Source of the DNA: Rhodospirillaceae bacterium
Lineage (GTDB): Bacteria; Pseudomonadota; Alphaproteobacteria; Bin65
Reading direction: 5' to 3'
Length of the DNA: 64,000 nucleotides
Assembly: GCA_028819475.1 (NCBI GenBank)
Contig: JAPPLJ010000020.1
Location: 42,100-106,099 of the forward strand
Position numbers and translations under genes: made by a program
In this document: in pieces, positions 36,437 through 43,421 of the stretch
Layout of the letters: each line of letters begins with the position of its first letter
Position numbering within the stretch: the stretch's first letter is position 1
The notes under the pieces: model-generated
What the model was told of the DNA's origin: nothing
The model's input: only the letters and a program-made list of their open reading frames with translations
Database searches by the model: none

Positions 36437-36465
36437 TTGACGCTGCGATTTCGCGCGCCTATCTG
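36437..36465 (+). promoter_or_regulatory. Promoter of rplM-rpsI
   Basis: TTGACG (36437-36442), a 17-bp spacer and TATCTG (36460-36465), preceded by the AT-rich palindromes. The start site would fall near 36472, giving a leader of about 100 nt before the rplM ATG at 36570. A good sigma-70 match for a ribosomal protein operon. Confidence 0.6.
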
Positions 36466-36569
36466 TCGCCGCGCTCACCGATATGCTCCCGGTCTGCCCA
36501 ACGCGCCCCGCCGGCGCCGCGGGGTGCGGCCGGGCGAGAGACTCTTCCAGACGCACCGGATCCAGCCCG

Positions 36570-37052
36570 ATGAAAACCTACTCGGCAACGCCGTCCGACA
36601 TCGAGAAGAAATGGTGGCTGATCGACGCCAAGGACCTGGTGCTCGGCCGGCTCGCCGTCGAGGTGGCCGACCTGCTGCGCGGCAAGCACAAGACCACCTA
36701 CACCCCGCACATGGATTGCGGCGACCACGTCGTCGTCGTCAACGCCGAAAAGATCCACCTGACCGGCAACAAGCGGGCCGGCAAGCGCATCTACTGGCAC
36801 ACCGGGTATCCCGGCGGCATCAAGAGCCGCACGATGGAACAGATTCTGGAAGGCAGGCACCCCGAGCGGGCGATCCTGAAGGCCGTGCAGCGCATGCTGC
36901 CGCGCGGGCCGCTGGGCCGCCAGCAGTTTTCCCACCTGCGCGTCTATGCCGGCGCCGACCATCCCCATGAAGCGCAGCAGCCCGAGGCGCTCGACCTGGG
37001 CGCGCGCAACCGCAAGAACAGGCCCAAGAACAGAGAGGCTGCGACCCGATGA
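36570..37052 (+). CDS. rplM: 50S ribosomal protein L13
   Basis: 160 residues. The L13 core is plain: [25 protein letters not shown] is the N-terminal domain, followed by [19 protein letters not shown] and [28 protein letters not shown]. It binds 23S rRNA early in assembly. The start is ATG 36570 (MKTYSATP). The stop overlaps the rpsI start as ATGA. A basic tail of about 15 residues follows the core. Confidence 0.98.
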   Translation: MKTYSATPSDIEKKWWLIDAKDLVLGRLAVEVADLLRGKHKTTYTPHMDCGDHVVVVNAEKIHLTGNKRAGKRIYWHTGYPGGIKSRTMEQILEGRHPERAILKAVQRMLPRGPLGRQQFSHLRVYAGADHPHEAQQPEALDLGARNRKNRPKNREAATR

Positions 37053-37639
37053 GCGCAACCGAAACCGCCGAAACCGCCGAAACCGCTGCCGAAGAAACCG
37101 CCGCCGAAGCTGCCGGCCCCGAAGACACGGGCAGCGGCGAACAGTTGAGCGACCTGGACAAGGCGGCGGCGACCCTGGCCTCCCTGCTGCCGACGGGTGC
37201 GGCCGCGGCGGCGGAAGACGCCGGCAGACCGGACGAACCGAAACTGGACGCCCAGGGCCGGGCTTACGCGACCGGCAAGCGCAAGGACGCCGTCGCCCGG
37301 GTCTGGATCAAGCCGGGAGCCGGACGGGTCAACGTCAACGGCCGCGACGCCGAGATTTATTTCGCCCGCGCCACCCTGCGCATGGTGATGAACCAGCCCT
37401 TCGAGGCGGCGGACCGCCGCGACCAGTTCGACGTCATGGCCACGGTCTCGGGCGGCGGCCTCAGCGGCCAGGCCGGCGCGGTGCGCCACGGCATTTCCAA
37501 GGCGCTGGCGAATTTCGAGCCGGGGCTGCGGCCGGTCCTGAAGAAGGGCGGCTTCCTGACCCGCGACAGCCGCGTCGTCGAGCGCAAGAAATACGGCAAG
37601 GCCAAGGCCCGCCGCAGCTTCCAGTTCTCGAAGCGCTAG
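37049..37639 (+). CDS. rpsI: 30S ribosomal protein S9 with long acidic N-terminal extension
   Basis: 196 residues against about 130 in E. coli. The core starts near residue 72 ([19 protein letters not shown]) and ends in the conserved basic tail [11 protein letters not shown], which touches P-site tRNA. The first 65 or so residues are Ala/Glu/Thr-rich and acidic, probably disordered. The ATG at 37049 overlaps the rplM stop, which supports this start and so the extension. Other alphaproteobacteria have shorter extensions (family knowledge). Confidence 0.96.
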   Translation: MSATETAETAETAAEETAAEAAGPEDTGSGEQLSDLDKAAATLASLLPTGAAAAAEDAGRPDEPKLDAQGRAYATGKRKDAVARVWIKPGAGRVNVNGRDAEIYFARATLRMVMNQPFEAADRRDQFDVMATVSGGGLSGQAGAVRHGISKALANFEPGLRPVLKKGGFLTRDSRVVERKKYGKAKARRSFQFSKR

Positions 37640-37685
37640 GCGGCATCGGGGCGCTGCTGCGATCCCGGCGCCCGGCAGCCCGCAA

Positions 37686-38057
37686 TCAGTCCCCGTTCTC
37701 GTCCTCCTCCGCCCCTTCCGGCAGGGGCTGGGTCGCGACATGCTCGACATAGCCGCGCAGCGTATCCATCCGCTTGCGCAGCGTGATCTTCGGGATCGGG
37801 CCGAAGCCGAACATGTAGGCGTGCATTTCGACGCTGGTCTCGTTCTCCGGATCGTCCTCGCTCTCGCGCAGGAACACCGCGAACTCAGAGGGATTGCGGA
37901 ACAGGCGGCCGAGCAGGCCGACATTTTCCTTGACGTGAAAGGCCCAGCCGTCGTCGTTCAGAATGCGGAAATGCGGCTGGTAGAACAGCGCGCGCATGAA
38001 CACGGACAGGTCGTTCGCCGAGCGGGCGATCGTCAGGGTTTCGGAGAGACGGGCCAT
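37686..38057 (-). CDS. Uncharacterised 123-residue protein
   Basis: Not recognised. It is soluble-looking, without signal peptide or membrane helix. Notable stretches are FMRALFYQPHFRILNDDGWAF and an acidic C-terminus (EGAEEDENGD). Codon use matches its neighbours and the length and composition look like a real gene. It faces rpsI tail to tail and splits the usual rpsI-argC neighbourhood. Confidence 0.6.
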   Translation of the reverse strand: MARLSETLTIARSANDLSVFMRALFYQPHFRILNDDGWAFHVKENVGLLGRLFRNPSEFAVFLRESEDDPENETSVEMHAYMFGFGPIPKITLRKRMDTLRGYVEHVATQPLPEGAEEDENGD

Positions 38058-38172
38058 TAAGCCTTCTGGACCTCGGGCGGCGTCTGACTAGTTCGCTGCC
38101 CACCTACAGCAGTTTGGCGCGAACGGGAATGGGCCGAAATATCGGCGGGCGCGCGGAATACGGGTCGATGTC

Positions 38173-39231
38173 ATGAGCACAGGCGAGATCAGGGTCGGCG
38201 TCCTCGGCGCAAGCGGCTACACCGGCGCCGATCTCGTGCGCCTCGCGATGACCCACCCGAACCTCCGCATTACGCTGATGACGGCCGACCGGCACGCCGG
38301 CAAGCCGATGCAGGCGGTGTTCCCGCATCTCGGCCCCCAAACCGGCAAAGTCGATCTGCCGGATCTGGTGACCGTCGCGGAGGCCGACTGGGACGCCTGC
38401 GACGTCGTCGTCTGCGGCCTGCCCCACGGCACGACCCAGGAGATTATCGCCGGCCTGCCCGGCCATCTGAAAATCGCCGATATGTCGGCCGATTTCCGGC
38501 TCCGCGATATCGGGACCTATGCCGAGTGGTACGGCCACGCCCATCGCGCGCCGCAGCTGCAGCCGGAAGCGGTCTACGGCCTGACCGAATACTATCGGGA
38601 CGCCGTTGCCGAAGCCCGGCTCGTCGCCTGCCCCGGCTGCTATCCGACCGCCGCCCTGCTGCTGATCCTGCCGGTGGTCGGCGCCGGCCTTATCGACCCG
38701 GCCGATATCGTGATCGACGCCAAGTCCGGCACGTCCGGCGCCGGGCGCGGCCTCAAGGAAGGCACGCTGTTCTGCGAGGTCGCCGAGGGCATCCACCCCT
38801 ACGGCGTCGCAAGCCACCGGCACGCGCCGGAGATCGAGCAGGAAGTGTCGCTCGCCGCCGGCCGCGAGGTGCTGGTCAATTTCACGCCGCACCTGATGCC
38901 GATGAACCGGGGCGAGCTGCTGACGACCTATGTCCGGCTGAGCGGCGGCACGACCGCTGCGGACCTCAGGGCCTGCCTCGAAGCGCGCTATGCGAACGAG
39001 CCCTTCGTCCATGTCGCGCCGGAGGGCATGGCGCCGGCGACGCGCCACGTCCGCGGCTCGAACCATGTCCTGTTGCAGGTCTATGCCGACCGGCTGCCCG
39101 GCCGGGCGATCCTGGTCTCGACGCTCGACAATCTGGTCAAGGGCTCTTCCGGGCAGGCGATCCAGAACGTCAACCTGATGTTCGGCCTGCCCGAAACCGC
39201 CGGGCTGGAGCAGGCGCCGCTGTTTCCCTAG
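38173..39231 (+). CDS. argC: N-acetyl-gamma-glutamyl-phosphate reductase
   Basis: 352 residues. Third step of arginine synthesis, NADPH-dependent. The N-terminal Rossmann motif GASGYTGADLVRL and the catalytic cysteine in ACPGCYPTAALL are present, as are KSGTSGAGRG and FTPHLMPMNRGEL. Start ATG 38173. It stands downstream of rplM-rpsI, as in many alphaproteobacteria. Confidence 0.97.
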   Translation: MSTGEIRVGVLGASGYTGADLVRLAMTHPNLRITLMTADRHAGKPMQAVFPHLGPQTGKVDLPDLVTVAEADWDACDVVVCGLPHGTTQEIIAGLPGHLKIADMSADFRLRDIGTYAEWYGHAHRAPQLQPEAVYGLTEYYRDAVAEARLVACPGCYPTAALLLILPVVGAGLIDPADIVIDAKSGTSGAGRGLKEGTLFCEVAEGIHPYGVASHRHAPEIEQEVSLAAGREVLVNFTPHLMPMNRGELLTTYVRLSGGTTAADLRACLEARYANEPFVHVAPEGMAPATRHVRGSNHVLLQVYADRLPGRAILVSTLDNLVKGSSGQAIQNVNLMFGLPETAGLEQAPLFP

Positions 39232-39241
39232 CCGGGCCGGC

Positions 39242-39853
39242 TCAGCGCAGCCAGTCGAGCGGCCCGCCGTCCAGCCAGGCCTTGCCGCAGGCGTAGAGCC
39301 GTTCGACCTCCGGCCCCCTGAGCCCCGGCATGTCGCGCTTGACGTCGTAGCCGATCTGCGTCTGGAGATAGGCGAGATGGCGGTATCCCGCCGGAAACCG
39401 CGCCAGGACTTCGGGATCGAGCGCGACGGTCGCCGCCGGATCGACCGGGTCCATCCGGTCCTTTTCGTAGATCGGCTGGCGCAGGACAAAGCCCCAACGG
39501 CCGCCGCGCCGCTCGATGAAGTCGCAGAAGCGGCCGGTGCAGACGACGTCGACGAGGACGCCGTGGACCTCGGCGCGCTGGGAGATCGTCATCTTGGTCT
39601 GGCAGACCGCGCGGTCGCCGTTCAGCTCGACCGACGTGCCGCCGAGGAAATGCAGGATGCTGACGCCGCGTTCCCAGCCCGCCCTGTTCATGGCGATGAA
39701 TTCGTCGCCGGTACCCTGGGTCCAGGTCGCCATCATCATGCCGTCGGGGTGCCAGACGGTGCGGAAGCGCTCCCAGTCGCCGGCGTCGCGCCAGAGCACC
39801 CAGTTCTCGATCAGGTCGCGCAGGGCGAGCCGGTCCAGGGTTTCCCGGTCCAC
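39242..39853 (-). CDS. NTF2/SnoaL-like protein
   Basis: 203 residues. The N-terminal LALRDLIENWVLWRDAGDWERF pattern and the cone-shaped alpha+beta barrel strands that follow fit the NTF2-like superfamily (SnoaL-like). A longer than usual C-terminal part (RHLAYLQTQIGYDV and on) is present. Such proteins can be isomerases, dehydratases or binding proteins. It is divergent from two methyltransferase genes; any link is unproved. Confidence 0.78.
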   Translation of the reverse strand: MDRETLDRLALRDLIENWVLWRDAGDWERFRTVWHPDGMMMATWTQGTGDEFIAMNRAGWERGVSILHFLGGTSVELNGDRAVCQTKMTISQRAEVHGVLVDVVCTGRFCDFIERRGGRWGFVLRQPIYEKDRMDPVDPAATVALDPEVLARFPAGYRHLAYLQTQIGYDVKRDMPGLRGPEVERLYACGKAWLDGGPLDWLR

Positions 39854-39907
39854 CGTCGGTCTCCTTGTTCAATGTTCAACGCAGGGGAAGCGCATCCATT
39901 CGCGCGA

Positions 39908-39935
39908 TGGCAAAGTGGCGCCGCGCCGCTAGGAT
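39908..39935 (+). promoter_or_regulatory. Possible promoter for the methyltransferase pair
   Basis: TGGCAA (39908-39913), a 16-bp spacer and TAGGAT (39930-39935), 25 bp ahead of the first methyltransferase start, which has a strong GGAGGAG ribosome-binding site. Weak hexamers; tentative. Confidence 0.3.
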
Positions 39936-39959
39936 AGCCGGAACGGAGGAGAAATCCAC

Positions 39960-40610
39960 ATGTCCTACATCGCCGAAGAAGGCACCTTCCTGAAGCGCGC
40001 CCACGACGTGCGCACGATTGCCGAAACGCGCCAATTCTACTCGGAGTGGGCGGAGACCTACGACGCCGAGCTGACCGGGGATCACGACTATGTCCAGCCG
40101 CGCCGCAGCGCCGCAATGCTGTCCCGTTTCCTGCCGGACCGCGGCACGGCGATCCTCGATGTCGGCTGCGGTACCGGACTGGTCGGCGCCGTCCTCGCAG
40201 AGACCGGCTACCGCGCCGTCGACGGCTGCGACCTGACGCCGGGTATGCTGGAGAAGGCGCAGGAGCGCGGCATCTACCGGCGGCTGTTCGAGGCCGACCT
40301 GAACCGGCCGCCGCTCGGGGTCCGTGACGGCGCCTATGGTGCGGCCGTTGCCGTCGGCGTCTTCAGCTTCAGCCTGATCCATCCCGACGCGCTGGACGAA
40401 ATCCTGCGCCTGCTCGCGCCCGGCGCGCCCCTGGTTATCGGCGTGAACGCGGATTTCTACGCCGAAGGCACGCTGGCGCGGAAGCTGGACGCCCTCGTCT
40501 CCGCCGGCCGGATCGAACGGCTTGCCGACGAACATGGCGACCATATCAACTCGGCGGGCATGACCGGCTGGGCCGTCGCCATCCGCAAGGCGCCGGTGGC
40601 CTCAGGCTGA
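39960..40610 (+). CDS. Class I SAM-dependent methyltransferase, copy 1
   Basis: 216 residues. SAM-binding motif I is ILDVGCGTGLVG (about 61-72); an acidic residue follows in VDGCDLTPGML and motif IV-like AVAVGVFSFSLIHP. Substrate unknown; the overall form is like small Methyltransf_25/UbiE-like enzymes. It is followed 28 bp later by a close paralogue, so the pair is a tandem duplication. Confidence 0.88.
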   Translation: MSYIAEEGTFLKRAHDVRTIAETRQFYSEWAETYDAELTGDHDYVQPRRSAAMLSRFLPDRGTAILDVGCGTGLVGAVLAETGYRAVDGCDLTPGMLEKAQERGIYRRLFEADLNRPPLGVRDGAYGAAVAVGVFSFSLIHPDALDEILRLLAPGAPLVIGVNADFYAEGTLARKLDALVSAGRIERLADEHGDHINSAGMTGWAVAIRKAPVASG

Positions 40611-40638
40611 ACCTGCCGGAGCAAAGGGAGAATTTGGC

Positions 40639-41286
40639 ATGGTCGACACGCCGCGGAACGGCCGTTTCCTCAAGACCGTCTATCAGGTGCACGATCCCGT
40701 CGAGGTCCGCGATATGTACGATCGCTGGGCGGCGTCTTACGACACCGAACTGATCGAGGAGAACGGCTACGCCCAGCCGCTTCGCTGCGCCGAAATGCTG
40801 GCGCGCTACCTGACGGACCGCCGGGCCGAAATCCTCGATATCGGCTGCGGGACCGGCCTGTCCGGCGCGGCCCTGGCCGAAGCCGGCTACGGCGTCATCG
40901 ACGGCTGCGACTTTTCCGCCGGCATGCTGGAGAAAGCGCGCGGGACCGGCTTCTACCGCCGGCTGTTCGGTGCGGACCTGAATACGCCGCCCCTCGATGC
41001 GACCGACGGCGCCTACGATGCGGCCGTCGCCGTGGGCGTCTTCGGCTTCGGCCACATCCAGCCGGAGTGTCTGGACGAAATTCTGCGGATCGTGTCGCCC
41101 GGCGCGCCGCTCGTGATCGGCCTGAACGAGCATTTCTACGAAGACGGCGCCCTGACTGCCAAATTGAACGCGCTCGCCGCGGACGGCCGGATCGACCGGC
41201 TGGCCGAGGAGCATGGCGAGCATATCCGGGGCACCGGCGTGACCGGATGGGTCATCGCCGTGCGGAAGACCGGCGCCGGCGGCTGA
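40639..41286 (+). CDS. Class I SAM-dependent methyltransferase, copy 2
   Basis: 215 residues. It aligns along its whole length with copy 1: motif I is ILDIGCGTGLSG, followed by VIDGCDFSAGML and AVAVGVFGFGHIQP. Both share the last segment, TGW(A/V)(V/I)A(I/V)RK. They differ most at the N-terminus. Divergence is enough to suggest separate substrates rather than a recent copy. Confidence 0.88.
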   Translation: MVDTPRNGRFLKTVYQVHDPVEVRDMYDRWAASYDTELIEENGYAQPLRCAEMLARYLTDRRAEILDIGCGTGLSGAALAEAGYGVIDGCDFSAGMLEKARGTGFYRRLFGADLNTPPLDATDGAYDAAVAVGVFGFGHIQPECLDEILRIVSPGAPLVIGLNEHFYEDGALTAKLNALAADGRIDRLAEEHGEHIRGTGVTGWVIAVRKTGAGG

Positions 41287-41345
41287 ACGAAGGCGGGCCG
41301 TTCCCTATTCGGGGATTGCTCCGCGAAAGAGAAATGCGCATCTGG

Positions 41346-41461
41346 AATCCCCCCTCCCCTTAGGGGGAGGGGTATGCGGCGGTCGAATCCTTGACGGTAC
41401 CGACGTTGGCGCGCTGCCGAACGACCCCTCCCCTAGCCCCTCCCCCAAGGGGAGGGGGATT
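41346..41461. repeat. 116-bp terminal-inverted-repeat element (CCCTCCCC type)
   Basis: The ends are inverted copies: AATCCCCCCTCCCCTT (41346-41361) and AAGGGGAGGGGGATT (41447-41461), differing by one C. Each end also folds on itself (41349-41372 and 41436-41458). The element fills the gap between two convergent genes. It resembles the GC-rich palindromic dispersed repeats of alphaproteobacteria and would act as a bidirectional terminator. It is non-coding and seen only once in this window. Confidence 0.75.
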
Positions 41462-41487
41462 CGGTCAGTGCCACTCTGGCAGAGCAA

Positions 41488-42582
41488 TCACCCCGGCGGG
41501 ATGAGGACGAGCTTGCCGACGAAGGTCTTGGCGAGGAATTCCTCCTGTGCCCGGCGGATGTCGCTCAACGGGAACGTCTTTGCGACCAGCGGGCGGATTT
41601 CGCCGCGCTCGATGTAGGAAACCAGGTTCTCGAACACCGCATCTTCCTGGAAAGTGCAGCCGAGCAGCGTCAGGTCCTTGAGGTAGAGCGTCCGCACGTC
41701 GAGCTCGACCAGCGGCCCGGCGATCGCGCCGGCCGTCGCATACCGCCCGCCGCGCCGCAGAATATCGAGCAACCCCGGCCAGGACGGCCCGGCGACGAGA
41801 TCGACAACCGCGTCGACACTGTCCCGCCCGACCGCGGCCACCAGATCGGCCCGGCGATCGACGACTTCGTCAGCCCCGATGGCTCGCAGCGCGTCTGCTT
41901 TCGCCGCGCTTGCCACAGCGACGACATCGGCGCCACGCCGTTTCGCGAGCTGCACTGCCGCCGACCCGACGCCGCCCGACGCGCCGGTCACGAGCACCCG
42001 CTCCGCCCCGACCGAGGCCCGGTGCAGCAGGTTTTCCGCCGTCGAGTAAGCGCACGGGATCGACGCCAGTTCCGCGTCCGACCAGTCGCAGTCGACCCTG
42101 TAGGCTTCGGCGGCGGGCGCCGTGGCGTATTGCGCGAACGCGCCGTCGCACTCCGAGCCGAAGGTCCAGCATTCGAACGGGCGATGGCCGACCGGGCTGC
42201 GCATCATGCTGCGGACGATGAGGCGCTCGCCGATGCGGTTCCGGTCCACGCCTTCCCCCGTGTACACGATCCGGCCGCAGCAATCGGCGCCCTGGATGCG
42301 GGGAAATTCCAGCGCGGCGCCCGACCAGCCGGCGTCTGCGGCGTCGACCTCGTCGAACCCGCCGGCGCCGCCCGCATCCGTCGCATCGCCGACGGATTTC
42401 GAATACCAGCCGATGCGCGTGTTGATGTCGGTATTGTTGACGCCCGCGGCACCGACTTCGATGAGCACCTCGCCGGGGCCGGGCGCCGGCACGGGAACGT
42501 CGGTGCGGTAGTGCAGCTTGTCGAGGCCGCCGTGGCCGACCAGTTGAACGGCCGCCATGCGCGAAGGGATTGTCGGAGTCAT
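41488..42582 (-). CDS. MDR-family zinc-independent reductase (quinone oxidoreductase-like)
   Basis: 364 residues. GroES-like N-terminal domain (VLIEVGAAGVNNTDINTRIGWY) and Rossmann domain with VLVTGASGGVGSAAVQLAKRRGA. The NTDINTR pattern replaces the catalytic cysteine of zinc alcohol dehydrogenases, which suggests a quinone oxidoreductase or enoyl reductase type. Residues about 62-90 hold an Ala/Gly/Asp-rich insertion. Substrate unknown. Confidence 0.86.
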   Translation of the reverse strand: MTPTIPSRMAAVQLVGHGGLDKLHYRTDVPVPAPGPGEVLIEVGAAGVNNTDINTRIGWYSKSVGDATDAGGAGGFDEVDAADAGWSGAALEFPRIQGADCCGRIVYTGEGVDRNRIGERLIVRSMMRSPVGHRPFECWTFGSECDGAFAQYATAPAAEAYRVDCDWSDAELASIPCAYSTAENLLHRASVGAERVLVTGASGGVGSAAVQLAKRRGADVVAVASAAKADALRAIGADEVVDRRADLVAAVGRDSVDAVVDLVAGPSWPGLLDILRRGGRYATAGAIAGPLVELDVRTLYLKDLTLLGCTFQEDAVFENLVSYIERGEIRPLVAKTFPLSDIRRAQEEFLAKTFVGKLVLIPPG

Positions 42583-42634
42583 ATCGGCACCCGATCGTCG
42601 CTGTTCCGGAAAAATCAGGGGTGTCGCCGCGGAT

Positions 42635-43357
42635 TCAGGCCGGAGCGGCGGGGCCGGACCGGCGGGCGTTCCGGTTCCTGCGCTCCAGGTGCTTGAGCGC
42701 TTCGCGCCGGCTCAGGACGGAAAGCCCGGGATTCGCTGCGACGAACGCCAGGACCCAGGCCGGGTCGGTCTTGGAATACTCGCGCAGCGCCCAGCCGATA
42801 CCCTTGCGCAGGAAGAACTCCGGGTCGCCGATGGACGGCCGGATCGCGTCGGCCAGCAGCGCCGTATCCGTCTCGCTCTTGGCCCGAAGCTGGGCGAGGA
42901 TCGCGGTCCGCCGTTTCCAGATGTCGTCGTCCTCGGCCCATTCGCGCAGCACAGCCGTCACCGGGCGGGGATGGGCGGCAAGCATGGCCCCCATGCCCCG
43001 GTTCGCGATCGCGTCCACATAGTCCCACCACGCGCCGGTAACCACCAACTCTTCGACCATGGGAAGCCTCGCCGGCTCCAGCCAGTGCGAGTAGCGCTTG
43101 AAGTGTAAAAGCCCGATCGCCGCGTAGCGTTCCTCGCGGTGGGCGGCCCGGCGCCACAGGTCGAGAATCGCCGCCTCCCAGGCGTCGGCGTCGGGCAGCG
43201 GGTGCGCCCTGAACACGGCAGCGACGATGCGCCGGCAGTGCGGCACGCTGACGCCGAAATAGGGCATGTCGGATTTCATGTATGCCTGCTGCTGCGGCGC
43301 CCTCACCGGGTCGGCGGCTGCGCGCAGGGCGGCAATGACGGAATTTCGAAGATTCAT
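42635..43357 (-). CDS. DNA alkylation repair protein (AlkD-like HEAT fold)
   Basis: 240 residues. Helical HEAT-like repeats with YMKSDMPYFGVSVPHCR at the start, RYAAIGLLHFKRY, WWDYVDAIANRG and FFLRKGIGWALREYSKTDPAWV are the conserved stretches of the AlkD family, which removes positively charged alkylated bases. The ATG at 43357 (MNLRNSVIAAL) fits better than one 5 codons upstream. It stands alone between the reductase and valS, all on one strand. Confidence 0.88.
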   Translation of the reverse strand: MNLRNSVIAALRAAADPVRAPQQQAYMKSDMPYFGVSVPHCRRIVAAVFRAHPLPDADAWEAAILDLWRRAAHREERYAAIGLLHFKRYSHWLEPARLPMVEELVVTGAWWDYVDAIANRGMGAMLAAHPRPVTAVLREWAEDDDIWKRRTAILAQLRAKSETDTALLADAIRPSIGDPEFFLRKGIGWALREYSKTDPAWVLAFVAANPGLSVLSRREALKHLERRNRNARRSGPAAPA

Positions 43358-43421
43358 CGGACGGCCGGCCACTAGAGCGATTCTCTGAATTGACGGGCTG
43401 CCGGAACCGCCGCCCCGGCCC

